DNA from: Casuarina equisetifolia
Lineage: Eukaryota > Streptophyta > Magnoliopsida > Fagales > Casuarinaceae
Length of the DNA stretch: 64,000 nt
NCBI GenBank assembly: GCA_028551475.1
Contig: CM052362.1
Span: 17,032,021 to 17,096,020 of the forward strand
Direction: 5' to 3'
This document shows, in pieces, positions 10,588 to 22,819 of the stretch (position 1 is the stretch's first letter; each line of letters starts with the position of its first letter). Under the pieces are notes generated by a model that ran no database searches, was not told where the DNA came from, and worked only from the letters and a program-made list of their open reading frames with translations. The translations under genes were made by a program, and so were the position numbers.

Positions 10588-11475
10588 ATAAACACTGGAA
10601 TAACCTAAATACATCTCCGATATACTTAATTTTGAATTTTTAAAAAATGATATTTTTTTGTTAAACAAAAAATAAAAATAATAAATATAAGATATAAAAT
10701 TTCAAATATCTTTTTAGTAACGTTTTATCTTCTTTTTTGTTTCTTTTTTTTATATATATACTATTTTCTATAGAACAACAAATATAAGATCTTTAATCCA
10801 AATTAATGAGTTATCGAAACTCGTTTTTTAAGTTTAAAACTTGTTTTGTAATTTTCTGAATAATCATTAAAAAAATTATCAATATATACCCCTTATCTTT
10901 ATATATACCTTAGATCTCTCGTATAAAATATCCACCTAAATAGGACAAGAAGCTTTTATTAATGGATATTTTATACGAGAAACATATTCATTTTTTTTTA
11001 GATATTTTAATTTTTTGATTTAGTGTTTTCTCATTTATCTTATTTTTTTTTTTATCTTATTTTTTTATCTTATTTTAATATATAATAATAAATATTTCAT
11101 AATTATTAATAGTAAATTAAAAATAACATTGAATTAAGGTTATCTATTTACAGGAGTTCCATTTAATTTTCGAAGAGTATAAACTAGAAGAACTCTATTA
11201 TGAATGTTAAGTTAAAGAAAATTAACACTCTAAATGTTAAAAATAAAAAACACACTAAATATTCAATCAAATAAAAAAAAATAAGGATTGGTTGTTTTGG
11301 CAATAAATTCAAATCACTATTTTTGAAAGGCGTTTTGATTCATCAATTTTCTTATTCACGAATATTAATGCTTCCTATAAATCAACATTTACTAGAAAAC
11401 GAAAAAAAATAATTGATTACTTTAATCTTCAACCTCGACGGTTGAATAAAAATAGGTTATTATGATTTCTAACAA
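10588..11475. repeat. rpl32-trnL spacer with an 18-bp hairpin
   Basis: No gene is seen in this AT-rich plastid spacer. A perfect inverted repeat with 18-bp arms (10917-10934 and 10963-10980) surrounds a 28-nt loop. Such stems are common in plastid spacers and may act as 3' RNA stability elements in the organelle. Confidence 0.7.
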
Positions 11476-11555
11476 GCCGCTATGGTGAAATCGGTAGACA
11501 CGCTGCTCTTAGGAAGCAGTGCTAGAGCATCTCGGTTCGAGTCCGAGTGGCGGCA
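11476..11555 (+). tRNA. trnL-UAG: tRNA-Leu(UAG), plastid type
   Basis: This is an 80-nt class II tRNA with a long variable arm and anticodon TAG (loop CTCTTAGGAAG). The acceptor stem pairs GCCGCTA with TGGCGGC, the CCA is not encoded, and the T-loop is the standard GGTTCGAGTCC. I see no deviation from the usual plastid gene, unlike trnI, trnR and trnN in the same insertion. Confidence 0.93.
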
Positions 11556-11688
11556 TGACATCTTATAAAGGAATAAACCCTATAATGAATTCAATTCTCG
11601 ATTTCCATTCCTATAAGTGTATAATTGTGGGACCCCCTTATTTTTATAATTTTATAATATAATTATATTATAATATATATATATATTT

Positions 11689-12651
11689 ATGATCTTTTCA
11701 ATTTTAGAGCATATATTAACTCATATATCCTTTTCGGTTGTTTCAATTGTAATTTCAATTCGTTTGATAATCTTATTAGTTAATGATAATGAAAGCGCAG
11801 GACTCTATGATTCATCAGAAAAAGGTATAAAAACCACTTTTGTCTGTATAACATCATTATTAGTTACTCGTTGGATTTATTCGAGACATTTACCCTTAAG
11901 TGATTTATACGAATCATTAATTTTTCTTTCGTGGAGTTTGTCCATTATTCATATGGTTCCGTATTTTAAAAAAAAGATAAACCATTTAAGCGCAATAATC
12001 GCGCCAAGTGTTATTTTTACCCAAGGCTTTGCGACTTCTGGTTTTGTAACCGAAACACATCAATCCGTAATATTAGTACCCGCTCTCCAATCTCATTGGT
12101 TAATGATGCACGTAAGTATGATGGTATTTGGCTACGCAGCTCTTTTATGCGGATCATTATTATCAGTAGCTCTTATAGTCATTACATTTCGAAAAGTCAT
12201 AAGGACTTTTGAGAAAAGAAATAATGATTCATTTTACTTTGATGAGATCGAATACATGAACGAAAGAAACAATGTTTTATGGAACATTTATTTGACCTAT
12301 TCTACGAATTATTATAGATCTCAATTGATTCAACAATTGGATCATTGGAGTTATCGTATTATTGGTATAGGGTTTCTTTTTTTAACCATAGGTATTCTTT
12401 CGAGAGCAGTATGGGCAAATGAAGCATGGGGCTCATATTGGAATTGGGATCCGAAGGAAACTTGGGCATTTATTACTTGGACCGTATTCGCGATTTATTT
12501 ACATATTCGAACAAATCAAAATTTAGAAGGTGTAAATTCTGCAATTGTAGCCTCGGTGGGATTTCTTATAATTTGGATATGCTATTTTGGGGTCAATCTA
12601 TTAGGAATAGGGCTACATAGTTATGGTTCATTTACACTAACATCTAACTGA
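11689..12651 (+). CDS. ccsA: Cytochrome c biogenesis protein CcsA copy
   Basis: An intact 320-codon frame. In plastids CcsA is the thylakoid-membrane haem lyase of the system II cytochrome c assembly pathway, acting with Ccs1 to attach haem to cytochrome f. The predicted protein is multi-spanning and carries the tryptophan-rich WWD-type motif ([15 protein letters not shown], about residues 246-260) that binds haem. Histidines typical of the family are also present. Length is normal (310-330). It lies between trnL-UAG and ndhD as in plastomes. The lack of nuclear expression signals suggests a recently captured, inactive copy. Confidence 0.9.
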   Translation: MIFSILEHILTHISFSVVSIVISIRLIILLVNDNESAGLYDSSEKGIKTTFVCITSLLVTRWIYSRHLPLSDLYESLIFLSWSLSIIHMVPYFKKKINHLSAIIAPSVIFTQGFATSGFVTETHQSVILVPALQSHWLMMHVSMMVFGYAALLCGSLLSVALIVITFRKVIRTFEKRNNDSFYFDEIEYMNERNNVLWNIYLTYSTNYYRSQLIQQLDHWSYRIIGIGFLFLTIGILSRAVWANEAWGSYWNWDPKETWAFITWTVFAIYLHIRTNQNLEGVNSAIVASVGFLIIWICYFGVNLLGIGLHSYGSFTLTSN

Positions 12652-12723
12652 AGAAAGGATCTAACGAACACAAGCAAACATGGGATAGCATATATATATA
12701 ACAAAGGGTTGTGTAAGCCATCG

Positions 12724-12761
12724 AGAACCTTTTGAATCACTACTTTGATTCAAAAGGTTCT
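12724..12761. terminator. Hairpin between ccsA and ndhD
   Basis: A perfect inverted repeat with 16-bp arms (12724-12739 and 12746-12761) and a 6-nt loop lies between the convergent ends of ccsA (+) and ndhD (-). In plastids such stem-loops act mainly as 3' processing and stability elements; here the function is only inferred. Confidence 0.6.
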
Positions 12762-12942
12762 TAGAAAGGCCAAACATATCTGGCTAAAATGGTTAAAAGT
12801 CTAATTCATTTTTAACTTAAGTGAAAGTTAAACTTATTACAAACTTAATAAAATAAAAAATACTTATTATTTGTTATTTTTTTTAATTGTACAATGAATT
12901 TTGTTAAACATCCTATTATTATAGGATTGCTATTTTTTTATT

Positions 12943-14457
12943 TTATTCATGAAAATTATCTATAAAAAAATTAGATATAATATCTTCGACCTTGTCGACG
13001 GATAGTGAGAAAACGAAATCCAGATAAATACCAATACCTATTACAGGTAAAAGGATAGAGATCGAAATAAACAACTCTCGCGGTCCAGAATCCAAAAAAT
13101 AAGAGTTTGGAGCATTCAAAAACTTATACCCATAGAACATTTGGCGTAACATAGATAATGAATAAATAGGAGTTAATATCATTCCAATTGCCATTAAAAA
13201 TGTAATTAGTATTTTTGTTATTAAAAAAAAATTTTGGCTGGTAATTAGTCCCAAAAATACTATTAATTCTGCAACAAAACCACTCATCCCCGGTAATGCA
13301 AGGGAAGCCATCGATAAGATACTGAAAGTCGTGAATATTTTTGGAACCGGGATCGCCATTCCGCCCATTTCATCGAGGTAAACAAGACGTATTCTATCAA
13401 AACTCGTTCCCGCCAAGAAAAAAAGTGCAGCGCCAATAAAGCCATGAGAGATTATTTGTAAAATAGCTCCGTTGAGGCCCATATTACTTATAGAGCCAAT
13501 TCCTATAAGTATGAAACCCATATGAGATACAGAGGAATAGGCTATTCTTTTTTTTAAATTACGTTGCCCGGGAGATGCTGAAGCTGCATAGATTATTTGA
13601 ATTGTACCTATTATAATCAACCAGGGAGCAAATAGAGAATGAGCGTAGGGCAATAATTCCATATTGATACGAACCAATCCATATGCACCCATTTTTAATA
13701 AAATTCCAGCTAGAAGCATACAAGTACTGTAATGTGCCTCTCCATGAGTGTCAGGTAACCATGTATGTAAAGGTATAATCGGCGATTTGACAGCAAAAGT
13801 AATAAGAAATCCAATATAGAATATTATTTCCAGAGGGACCGGATAAGATTGATTAGCTGATGTCTCAAAATTTAATGTTGGTTCGTTGGAACCATATAAA
13901 CCAATAGCCAGAACCCCCATTAATAAAAAAACAGAACCTCCTGCAGTGTACAAAATAAATTTTGTAGCTGAATACAAACGTTTTTTTCCCCCCCACACGG
14001 ATAGGAGTAGATAAACGGGAATTAATTCTAACTCCCACATGATAAAAAAAAGTAAAAGGTCTCGAGAAGAAAATGATCCTATTTGACCGCTATACATTGC
14101 TAACATCAGAAAATGGAATAATCGAGAATCTCGAGTAACCGGCCGAGCCGCTAAAGTCGCTAAAGTGGTGATAAATCCTGTCAGTAAAATAGGTCCTATA
14201 GAAAGTCCATCTATTCCCAATCTCCAGTAAAAATCAAAAAAATTGATCCATTTATAATCCTCCGTCAGTTGCATTAATGGATCGTCCAATTGGAAATGAT
14301 AATAGAATGCATAAGTTATTAGAAGGAGTTCTATAGCACATATAAATAATGTATACCCCCTAATTATCTTATTTCCTCTATGAGGAAGAAAGAAAATGAA
14401 AGAACCCGCAAATATTGGCAAACCTACCATTATCGTTAACCAAGGAAAATAATTCGT
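12943..14457 (-). CDS. ndhD: NADH dehydrogenase-like complex subunit 4 (NdhD) copy, ACG start
   Basis: An intact frame of about 504 codons. NdhD is a proton-pumping membrane subunit of the thylakoid NDH complex in cyclic electron flow. Similarity to the family begins at an ACG codon (14455-14457) followed by NYFPWLTI, which is the known ndhD position where C-to-U editing makes the start codon in many plants. An in-frame ATG nine codons upstream (14484) is not the family start. A serine is kept in VKSPIIP, another position edited to leucine in several species. Unedited sites show the copy derives from plastid DNA and not from mature RNA. All transmembrane blocks are present without stops. Confidence 0.9.
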   Translation of the reverse strand, partial: TNYFPWLTIMVGLPIFAGSFIFFLPHRGNKIIRGYTLFICAIELLLITYAFYYHFQLDDPLMQLTEDYKWINFFDFYWRLGIDGLSIGPILLTGFITTLATLAARPVTRDSRLFHFLMLAMYSGQIGSFSSRDLLLFFIMWELELIPVYLLLSVWGGKKRLYSATKFILYTAGGSVFLLMGVLAIGLYGSNEPTLNFETSANQSYPVPLEIIFYIGFLITFAVKSPIIPLHTWLPDTHGEAHYSTCMLLAGILLKMGAYGLVRINMELLPYAHSLFAPWLIIIGTIQIIYAASASPGQRNLKKRIAYSSVSHMGFILIGIGSISNMGLNGAILQIISHGFIGAALFFLAGTSFDRIRLVYLDEMGGMAIPVPKIFTTFSILSMASLALPGMSGFVAELIVFLGLITSQNFFLITKILITFLMAIGMILTPIYSLSMLRQMFYGYKFLNAPNSYFLDSGPRELFISISILLPVIGIGIYLDFVFSLSVDKVEDIISNFFIDNFHE

Positions 14458-14604
14458 AGTAAAAACAAGATACACTTGGACCAAAAAAATCCATGCTCGA
14501 AAATATATATATATTTTATATTTTCTTTTTTCGAGCAGGGGGAATTTTTGTCGGTAAAAAAAAATAATAAAAAAAATGTATTCAGGTGGGATTTTTGAAA
14601 GGGA

Positions 14605-14910
<306 letters not shown>

Positions 14911-15144
14911 CTACATATATTTAGACACCAGATGAATCAATGATTTACCAGAATTTTGATATTTATAATTAATATAATTAATCTGCTTCCAGATCGAGAT
15001 CGAATCATGTGAGCGGCCCAAGATCCTTTGATTTCTTGCATGTTTTGTAAACACGATCAATACGTCACGTCATGCCCCATCCATATTAATTTTACTTGAT
15101 ATATATTATAATTTCTATGATTAATACTGCTTATTAATACAATA

Positions 15145-15450
15145 TTACTTATTCAACAAATTCGATTGATTGATACGAGTTGATTTTCTGTTACGATAAA
15201 TTGCGGAAAGAATAGCTGGTCCAATAGCTGCTTCAGCGGCTGCAATAGCTATAACAAAAATTGAAAAAATATTTCCTTTTAATTGGCGACTATCAAAAAA
15301 ATCAGAAAATGTTACGAAATTTATATTAACTGCATTTAGTATAAGTTCAAGACACATAAGGGCTCGAACCATATTTCGACTTGTGATCAATCCATAGATA
15401 CCGATAGAAAATAAGCAAGCACTCACAACAAGTACATGTTCAAGCATCAT
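15145..15450 (-). CDS. ndhE: NADH dehydrogenase-like complex subunit 4L (NdhE) copy
   Basis: An intact 101-codon frame ([14 protein letters not shown] to NQSNLLNK), the usual NdhE length. It is a three-helix membrane subunit of the plastid NDH complex, with the conserved segment [20 protein letters not shown]. It is flanked by psaC and ndhG as in plastomes, where the psaC-ndhE-ndhG cluster is cotranscribed. Confidence 0.92.
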   Translation of the reverse strand: MMLEHVLVVSACLFSIGIYGLITSRNMVRALMCLELILNAVNINFVTFSDFFDSRQLKGNIFSIFVIAIAAAEAAIGPAILSAIYRNRKSTRINQSNLLNK

Positions 15451-15691
15451 TGACCAACTCCTTATAAATTTCGATTCATTTCAAGATAAAAACCAATTTA
15501 ATGGGTTCAATTGACTAGAATATAAAAAGTTTGGTAATAGATTGAATAAAAGAATGTCTATTTCTATTTTAGACATAAAAAACCTTCAAATAAGATTGAA
15601 GTGAGGGGAAATTGGTGTGATCACACAAAACCACCGAACAAAGTTTCATTTGTATTTTGATTAGTTTTTGATTATTAGTTCAAAAGATTTA

Positions 15692-16222
15692 TCACTGGCG
15701 AGCCACAGCAATTGCACCTATCAAAGCAGCTAAAAGAATTATCGAAATGAGTTCAAATGGAAGAAAAAAATCTGTTGATAAATGAATTCCAATTTGTTGA
15801 CTGTTACTTATCAAATCTTGTTCTATAATCTGGTTTGATCTTGTAGTCCAAATAATCCCGTACCATGACATATCCAGAATAGTAGTCATTAGTGAAACAA
15901 AAATACCTGTACAAACCAATAAAGTAAACCCATTCCCAACGGTCCAAAGATTAAAATCTTTGTAATATTCTGAATCATTCATGAACATGACAGCAAATAG
16001 AATTAAAATGTTTATAGCCCCTACATAAATAAGGAGCTGTGCGGCAGCTACAAAATGAGAGTTTGATAGAATATAGAATAAAGATATACAAACAAGAACC
16101 AGTCCCAACGAAAAAGCAGAATAAATTGGGTTAGTAAGTAATACTACCCCTATACCTGCTAATATAAGAATGGATCCCAAAAAGACTAAAAGAAAATCAT
16201 GTATCGGTCCGGGCAAATCCAT
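15692..16222 (-). CDS. ndhG: NADH dehydrogenase-like complex subunit 6 (NdhG) copy
   Basis: An intact 176-codon frame beginning [17 protein letters not shown] and ending [16 protein letters not shown] ([14 protein letters not shown]), the usual start, end and length for NdhG. It is a five-helix membrane subunit of the thylakoid NDH complex. It lies upstream of ndhE on the same strand and downstream of the ndhI remnant, as in the plastome ndhH-ndhD operon. Confidence 0.92.
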   Translation of the reverse strand: MDLPGPIHDFLLVFLGSILILAGIGVVLLTNPIYSAFSLGLVLVCISLFYILSNSHFVAAAQLLIYVGAINILILFAVMFMNDSEYYKDFNLWTVGNGFTLLVCTGIFVSLMTTILDMSWYGIIWTTRSNQIIEQDLISNSQQIGIHLSTDFFLPFELISIILLAALIGAIAVARQ

Positions 16223-16689
16223 TACATGTAAAGAGATAAATAAATCGAAATTTTTTCATGACCTTATTGACCCCACCAGGAATTTTTTTTTTTTGAAAAG
16301 TAATTAATGGAATTAAATTTAATTCCTAAGGAATGAGAATTGATGTAGGTACAGTTCTTAGACTAATATCATTCTTTATCTTAAAGAGTATTTTGAAACT
16401 ATATATATTTATTATTTAAATTTCAAAATAATTATAGATATATTCCAAGATTTTCAATCTAAATCGAAGTACAAACCAACCAATCCATAGTTGGAATTTA
16501 TAATTAGTGAATGAACAAAATAAACGAAAGAAATGGCATTCCTTTCGATCAAAGTGGAAACTTACTAATTGGAAATGGGGCTCTTTACCTTTAATCAAAG
16601 TATTTACTCATATTCTATTTATTCTATTTATTATAGAATTTTGTATAATTATATATTTATATATATATATATATATATTTTTAGTTTAT

Positions 16690-16827
16690 TTATTTAGGTG
16701 AATTTAAAATTGTTCGAATTGTATAATCATCAATTACTAACATTGGTAAACGACCCAAGGCAATTTGATTATAATTCAATTCATGATGATCATAAGCAGA
16801 AAGCTCATATTCCTCCGTCATTGATAA
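16690..16827 (-). pseudogene. ndhI: ndhI 3' end, truncated at the NUPT border
   Basis: On the minus strand, residues [20 protein letters not shown] and then the segment ending RTILNSPK, with a TAA at 16690-16692, match the C-terminus of the plastid NDH iron-sulfur subunit NdhI. Only about 45 codons remain, and both 4Fe-4S motifs are missing. The match stops at 16827, where the sequence changes to the LTR; ATAA (16824-16827) is shared by both partners. The ndhG-ndhI spacer (16223-16689) is AT-rich plastid DNA with a TA microsatellite near 16650-16678. Confidence 0.9.
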
Positions 16828-17438
16828 TTAGGTTACATCATAACTCTAACAAAAGTAAACTAAAGCATAAAGAAATAATGAGGAAGAATAATAATAAGAA
16901 ATAAAGAAGGCATCTTGAATCCAAGAACAAGAAGTCTGTCACCCTTTTTGTCTTCTCTTCAAGAAAATCTTGAATTCCTGACATCTCTCTTGAGTTGTGC
17001 TCAATTTCCTCCTCTCCCTTCTTTTGCCTCTTCTCTTCTCTTAAATAGGGTTTAGGTTTAGACTTATCTCCTATCCTACTAGGATTGGGTTTTAGAGATC
17101 TAAAACAATTGGGTTTTGAACTCCTAAATTAATTAGGACTTGAATTCCTAACATGATTGGGTTTTCTATTTATTTAGAAAACCCAACAACAATAGAAAAT
17201 CTAATAACAATCAACCAAAGCCCAAGCCCATCTTGATTCTCTTGATCTTGATATTACGATTTTGCCACATAATAAGCATCAGGTTCTTCATGTTCATTCT
17301 TTTTCTCCTTGCCTCCTTGTGCTATATAAAGAAGATAAATTTAGGTAAATAAAGAGGAATTCAAATATTTTCTCACAATTATTAAAGTTATTTATTACCT
17401 AAAATAGGTAAAATAACTCTATAAAAATAGAGTTATCA
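16824..17438 (-). mobile_element. 5' half of the same LTR family, inverted, at the NUPT border
   Basis: The reverse complement matches positions 632-1245 of the solo LTR, with substitutions spread throughout. The TG terminus of the LTR (CA on the plus strand) is at 17437-17438 and directly abuts BTB-derived sequence. The other half of the LTR is absent: the match breaks where plastid ndhI begins. The simplest reading is that plastid DNA integrated into an existing LTR, leaving the missing half beyond the left edge of the window. Confidence 0.88.
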
Positions 17439-19833
17439 CCAATTCTTCAAGGTGCTTTCTCACGTTTAAGAGTGCTTCAAATGACATGTTGCAATACAAG
17501 AGAGAGCCACCTTCAAATATATTAACAAATGCATCAAATTCTTCCCCACGGACACCACAATTCCCTCTAGCATAACCCTTCAGTTGTCTCTTGCCCACAA
17601 CCCCGCCACCCTATGAAAGAGCAAGCATGCCATGTCTCTCCCAATCATTCATCCCGAGCCCATCAATGGAAGAGTTTATTGAAGAGCAATGTCTTGATTG
17701 GTCCCTGGCAAGCCAGCTACCGTTATTTAGATAGTAGCAAGGGCCTTTTTCAAATCGCCATTGTAGTTGTCCCCAGTCCCTTTAATCTAGTGCCAATTCA
17801 CATTTCGGCGTAGGAACACAAGGTTCTGATTCCATCTATGCTTATGAATGTTTTAGTTGATGATGAAGGCCCTTCAATGTTGTAGGGGTATCTTGTATCC
17901 ATATTCAACTGAGAGTGTGCAATTTCTTGCACCTCTTTTTAGAGTGGGAAACTCTAGTTTGAGAGTCAACCACAGAGTCTACAAGCTCAAGTAGAAGATT
18001 ATGTGCAGTATTATGGCCTTCGAGGTCGTGTTGTAAACTTAAGCATCCTAGTTCAGATTCCAACATTTGATTAGTGCAGCTATCAATTGAAATTTTTCCC
18101 TCAGCTTAAGTAGAATCAAAGTCCGATATGAGAACCACAACTTCCTTGCCCAGAATGTTCTGCCTTGCAGTAGGAGAGTCCTACAAGAAGTTCAAACCTT
18201 TTGATCAAAAAAAGGAAACGCGATGTTATCCAGCTTTATGGGAACTCAAGTTGTAATACAGAAAGATCAGAGGCTCTCAATGCCTCTTACCGTTTTTCTT
18301 CACTAGGCACCCACAAATCATCTGAGGTCAACAATGCATGCAAAGTTTGAGATGAAAGTTTTGGAAGCACCAACACATGACATTGCAATGCATATGGCAA
18401 GTTAACTAAATAAAAACTAGAAACTTTTACTGAACAATGAAGTTGCAATTTAAACGATATAAATAAGTTTTAAACCAAGTCTCAAATGAAAAGATAGAAA
18501 AGAGGACATCCTGTAGTTTAGAAAAATGATAAATAAATTGGGTATGTGAAGGAAGTTCAATTATGTGACATCTAAAGCAGAGGATTGTGTAGATTCCTTA
18601 AAAAATTTACCAAAATCAAGACATAGTGTATCTAAAGATGAGATAAAAACAAGAGGCGGCATTTTTTTGGGGTCAAAATTCATCATAATTAATGATGCTT
18701 AACATTATCCTAAAACATTTCTTATAAAAAAAAGATACTTAGTTGTCTTACCTTTCCTCATCATCCTATTCCATATTTATTACCAAAAAAATATATAATC
18801 CCAAGTCAAAATGGTGAAAGAAAAGATGTAACCATCCAAAACAACAAGCTGCAACTGCATATTTATATTCATCGGTACCTCTTTCAACTCCATGGAGCCG
18901 CTTTGACAAAGGTAACCCCAGCTGGCATTTCTCACCTGTTCTCCATGTTTGCCATAATCTTGGCTTTCTGCAAAAACCTAAATTGAAAGGTTTTTATTTT
19001 TTGTTTTCCCGTTTTTGTATTAATTATATTTAAGGACAAATTTTCTTTGAATTTTTATTCATTATGTCTATTCACTGAATAAGTGATGATCCACGGATTC
19101 TTACTCAGGGTCAAGAGAGGGAGCAGCAGTAAGAATAATGCATTGTTGTCATTAAGCTGTGAATGGTGCCCATAAAGGTATTGCCAATGCCAGTGCAATT
19201 GTTTGCTATTAACATTCTTATCATCCACCTGTAGGATCACAGTTGGAGCAGTGGCCTAGGGACCATGAAGAATGTTCCTGCCATCCACATTAGATATCAA
19301 CAAATGACGCGAAAGAGTGTTGCTTGTAAGGAAATAGACCACTAAAAGTAGCATACGTCAATGAAAATCAAGATGCAGGAAACAAATTTCCTTATAAAAC
19401 TATAACATCAAGATCCTCTAGATTTTTGCTATCACTCCACAGTAGTTTTTGGAAAATCTCACTATTTCCTTTTAATTTAACAGCTCAAATTGTTAGGTTT
19501 TTCAAAACTCCGATGTAAAACTGCCCTAGAAAATCTAAAGGATCCTAATCCAAAACCATTAAGCAAAGAGGAGCGTTTCATCTTTTTTTTCATATCTTGT
19601 AGATTAGGGGGACGATGAGATACCAAGTTTCTTAAGCTCCCATTCCATCCTAGCTAACTGCATTTCTTTCCTGCAAACCTATTTATCCTCCAACCTCTCC
19701 CTTCATCTAATTCTCTTTTCCACAATTTTACAAGCATTAACTCCAAAACAAGATCTTACTCCTAGAATTCTAAAGTACCACCTAAGGCTATATATTTCAC
19801 TAAATTTGGAAAGACTAGAGATATTTCTCCAAA
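17439..19833 (-). pseudogene. Partial duplicate of the BTB/POZ gene, broken
   Basis: This segment matches 25500-28090 of the complete BTB gene: most of exon 6, exons 5, 4 and 2, and part of intron 1, introns included. It is therefore a DNA-level segmental duplication and not a retrocopy. Exon 3 and nearby intron are replaced by about 130 bp of unrelated sequence (18983-19108). Small indels shift the frame (for example near 17750 in exon 6 and in exon 2 near 19190-19200), and the exon 2 donor is changed. Exon 1 and exons 7-12 are missing. The 5' side (gene sense) ends at 19833 next to the NAC promoter, and the 3' side ends at the LTR. It cannot encode a functional protein. Confidence 0.9.
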
Positions 19834-20347
19834 GAGGGCGTGACAAAGAAGTGGAGGGTGAGGTTGTTAGAATTTTGTCCCACACCGGAAGTAAATCCCG
19901 GAAGGTGTCGCGGCTTTATTTCGACTTAACGGACTGCCACGGGGTATTTATTACAGCTTTATTTCCACTTAACGAACTTCAACCGCTATAACTCGGGAGC
20001 CGCCTTAGTTTGTGTCCAATTAGAAACTCCCAAAATTTGAACTCAAAACAACTCAAAACTGAACAATCGCCTGGTTGGCAGTCCACTTAAGAACTCAAAA
20101 TTTGAATGCAAACTGAAGTAAGGCGGCGGGAGAGCACTATAAATTCTTCCATTCCGACTCTGAAACTTCTAGTTCATTCCCTCGCTCTCAACATTCCCGC
20201 CAAAAAAGAAGTAAACTTTTTTTTCTTTTGGGTAAGGATCATTCGCTCCCAGCATCGTTCCTCTTTCAAGAGTTCTTTCGAAGCCCCCTTTTCTAATACC
20301 TTCATTCACGTACAGTTTCAAGGAGAAAAGATACGAAGAGACCTAAG

Positions 20348-21146
20348 ATGACGCTGCCGGCAGGATTTCGCTTTTGCCCCACCGACCAAGAACTTGTAAC
20401 CAGTTATTTGCTGAAGAAAGTTAACGGAGAGCTGCTGCCATGGAACGGCATCGTTGAGTACGACCTTTATGGCGATAAGGCTCCTTGGCAAATTTTCGGT
20501 CATCTCGACGATCTGGAGGAAGAGAAGGTTTACCTTTTCACTAGGCTAAAAAAGGCATCAAAAACTCGCGTGGCGAGATCGGCTGGCTGTGGAAGCTGGC
20601 ATGAGAGTTATAGTGAAAAAAATCTATCAACGCCGGACTGATGATGTTATCGGGTCAAAGAAGTTGTTTTGTTTCAAAGCAAAAGAAGGTACTTCGATGA
20701 GGAAAACCAATTGGTTAATGCATGAGTTTTCTCTTTTCGGGGAACAAGGAAAAACAACTGACTTAGTCCTCTGCGTGATTCAAAAGAAAGCAGAAAAAGG
20801 AATTGGAGTTAAAAGAAACTTTGAAGATCGGTTTTTTACTAGCCAGGAGCCTGTCGCTAGCACCCCTATTCAAACTTTGTGCCTTGAAACCCCTGAAACT
20901 AAGGTTAACGGTGACATGCTGCTACTCGAGGATGGAACCCAACAAAGAAAAAGGATGCGTTGTGATGCTAAATCAAGTCCTGAAGCCACCGAGATGGTAC
21001 TAGAATGTTTAGATCAATGCAAAATGGATGGATCTACAATTAAGTGCATGTCTTCAGAGAGTATAGTTGATACCGAGAAAGACACAGCAGTATCTATCAC
21101 ACAAATATCTGAGTTGGAAACTAACGGAGGTGGTTATTTATCATAA
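20348..21146 (+). pseudogene. NAC-domain transcription factor-like gene, intronless, one frameshift
   Basis: The first frame (20348) gives LPAGFRFCPTDQELVTSYLL, which is NAC subdomain A, then DLYGDKAPWQIFG (B) and EEEKVYLFTRLKK...ARSAGCGSWH (C). The second frame gives KKIYQRR...VIGSKKLFCFK and KTNWLMHEFSL (D), then LVLCVIQKK (E), and a diverged acidic tail to a stop at 21146. The switch falls in an A7 run (20616-20622); removing or adding bases there would give one frame of about 265 residues. NAC genes usually have introns in the domain, and none is present. It could be a decayed gene, an intron-poor lineage-specific NAC copy with a homopolymer error, or a retrocopy. NAC proteins bind DNA as dimers in the nucleus. 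Positions 19834-20347 hold the presumed 5' region. Confidence 0.8.
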
Positions 21147-22819
21147 TGTGATACATCTATTTCTGACTTTTACGCCTCCTACAGTTATCTGCTGCCACCG
21201 TTGTCTCATAAAGGTGGAGATGGTGAGCTTCACCAGTGGATGGAATCATTTTTTGATGATCAATGAATGTATTCGATTAGATTGATTGTAATATCATGCT
21301 TTGAGATTTGGAAATGTAAAACTATACAGAATTGGTAATGAGATTTCGTGAATAATTTGTATTTAGCTTCTTTTTTTTTAAGTGAGTAATAAAAACATCC
21401 TAAATAGTGAATCCACAAGGATTCGAATTCCCTTCCCTTTCCAATGTGTGTGAATTGTAGTAGAAAGAAATAAATTTTTTTATTAAAAAAAATAACAAAA
21501 AACTAACTAAGATATGTGTCACGAGTTATCTTTATTTAATTAGTGTATCTAAAAAAAAATATCTAATAACATATCATAGGAATATTTTATAAAGTAATCA
21601 ATCATTTTTTATTTTATCAACTCTAGGATTTGTGAACAAAGAAATACAAAAACACCATCAAGCTGTTTAGGAGTCACCATGCTCATTCTGGTGGAAGTTT
21701 CCAAAGTTAAACTTCTTAATCTTCTCGTAAGAAGCTTCCTGGAAAAGATTTTTATGTTGCATGTTTCATTGTTCACATGATAACATCTAAACCAACTTAA
21801 GGATGCCAAAACCTATCTTGAAACTTCCTTTTAAGCAAATGATAGACTTAATACAAGAGGTAATCTCAATTCCCAAATCATTCATGTACACATATGAGGA
21901 AACAAGTAGCATTACATTACATGACAGACGATCTGATATGGACGCAGAAGGTAAAAGATCTAAAAAAATCATTTCTTCGGTTTGAAGAAGAAAAACCTTC
22001 ATACTCTCATGCTCGTCAAGAAAAATACAATTTCACTGTACCTCTCTCAAAATCTTAAATAAACATAAGGCCTTATGAACATAGCAAGGATAAAAGCTAG
22101 TGTCGACCCATAATCAGAGTGCTTTATTGAATTGTTGTTGCTTACATAAAACTCAAATCTTCTTCCGGATGGTTCTCTAGAAGATCGATTATAGGGTACC
22201 CTGGTTCATACATTGTTGTCGCATAGCTTTGTCTCAACAAACGTGGTTGAAGTATTAAGCAGATAAAAAATATTTACTCTACTTACTCTTCTACGAGCTT
22301 CTAAGGGTCACACAAACAGAACAGAGGACGTCTAACTATAGATATTAAGGTCTTTCCAAGAAGAAGAAAGAAAAAAGGTAAGATGATGATGTCTAAAGCC
22401 AATATTCCTCTCTAAAACATTATCTACTGTCTCATCTGCAATAGATAGATTATCAACTCCTTCGGGTTGAGTGTGATCGAACTGTGCAGATATCATGTGC
22501 CCAACCTCAACTTTGGACACGGTCGTAAACTGTAGTAGCAGGATCTTTTTAGTATATAGGGGAACAGATTTAATTTTGTATACTATATACAGTGGCTTGA
22601 ATTGGGACCGCCCAGCATTACAATTGTAGCACAGAGAACTGGATGTGACTAGCCAGCTCAGGCCTTCTGTTACCCAAAATTTCCATACAAGGAACTGGCT
22701 CATCTTATTGTGATTTACATCTGAAAAAATTGGGAAAAAATAGCCGTCTGATTCTGTATGAAGCATCAAAACTACCCACTCCAGACTAAATTGAGCCAGG
22801 TCAACTACATTGTCGCATT
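21147..22819. other. Intergenic region between NAC and BTB genes
   Basis: AT-rich DNA without a recognisable gene. The part nearest 22819 is the presumed 3' untranslated region of the minus-strand BTB gene. I see no mobile-element signature. Confidence 0.5.

Noticed and set aside
9807-10980. Inverted repeats considered as CRISPR-like or insertion-sequence ends
   Set aside because: Single perfect hairpins in plastid spacers with no arrays, spacers or transposase; ordinary organellar stem-loops.
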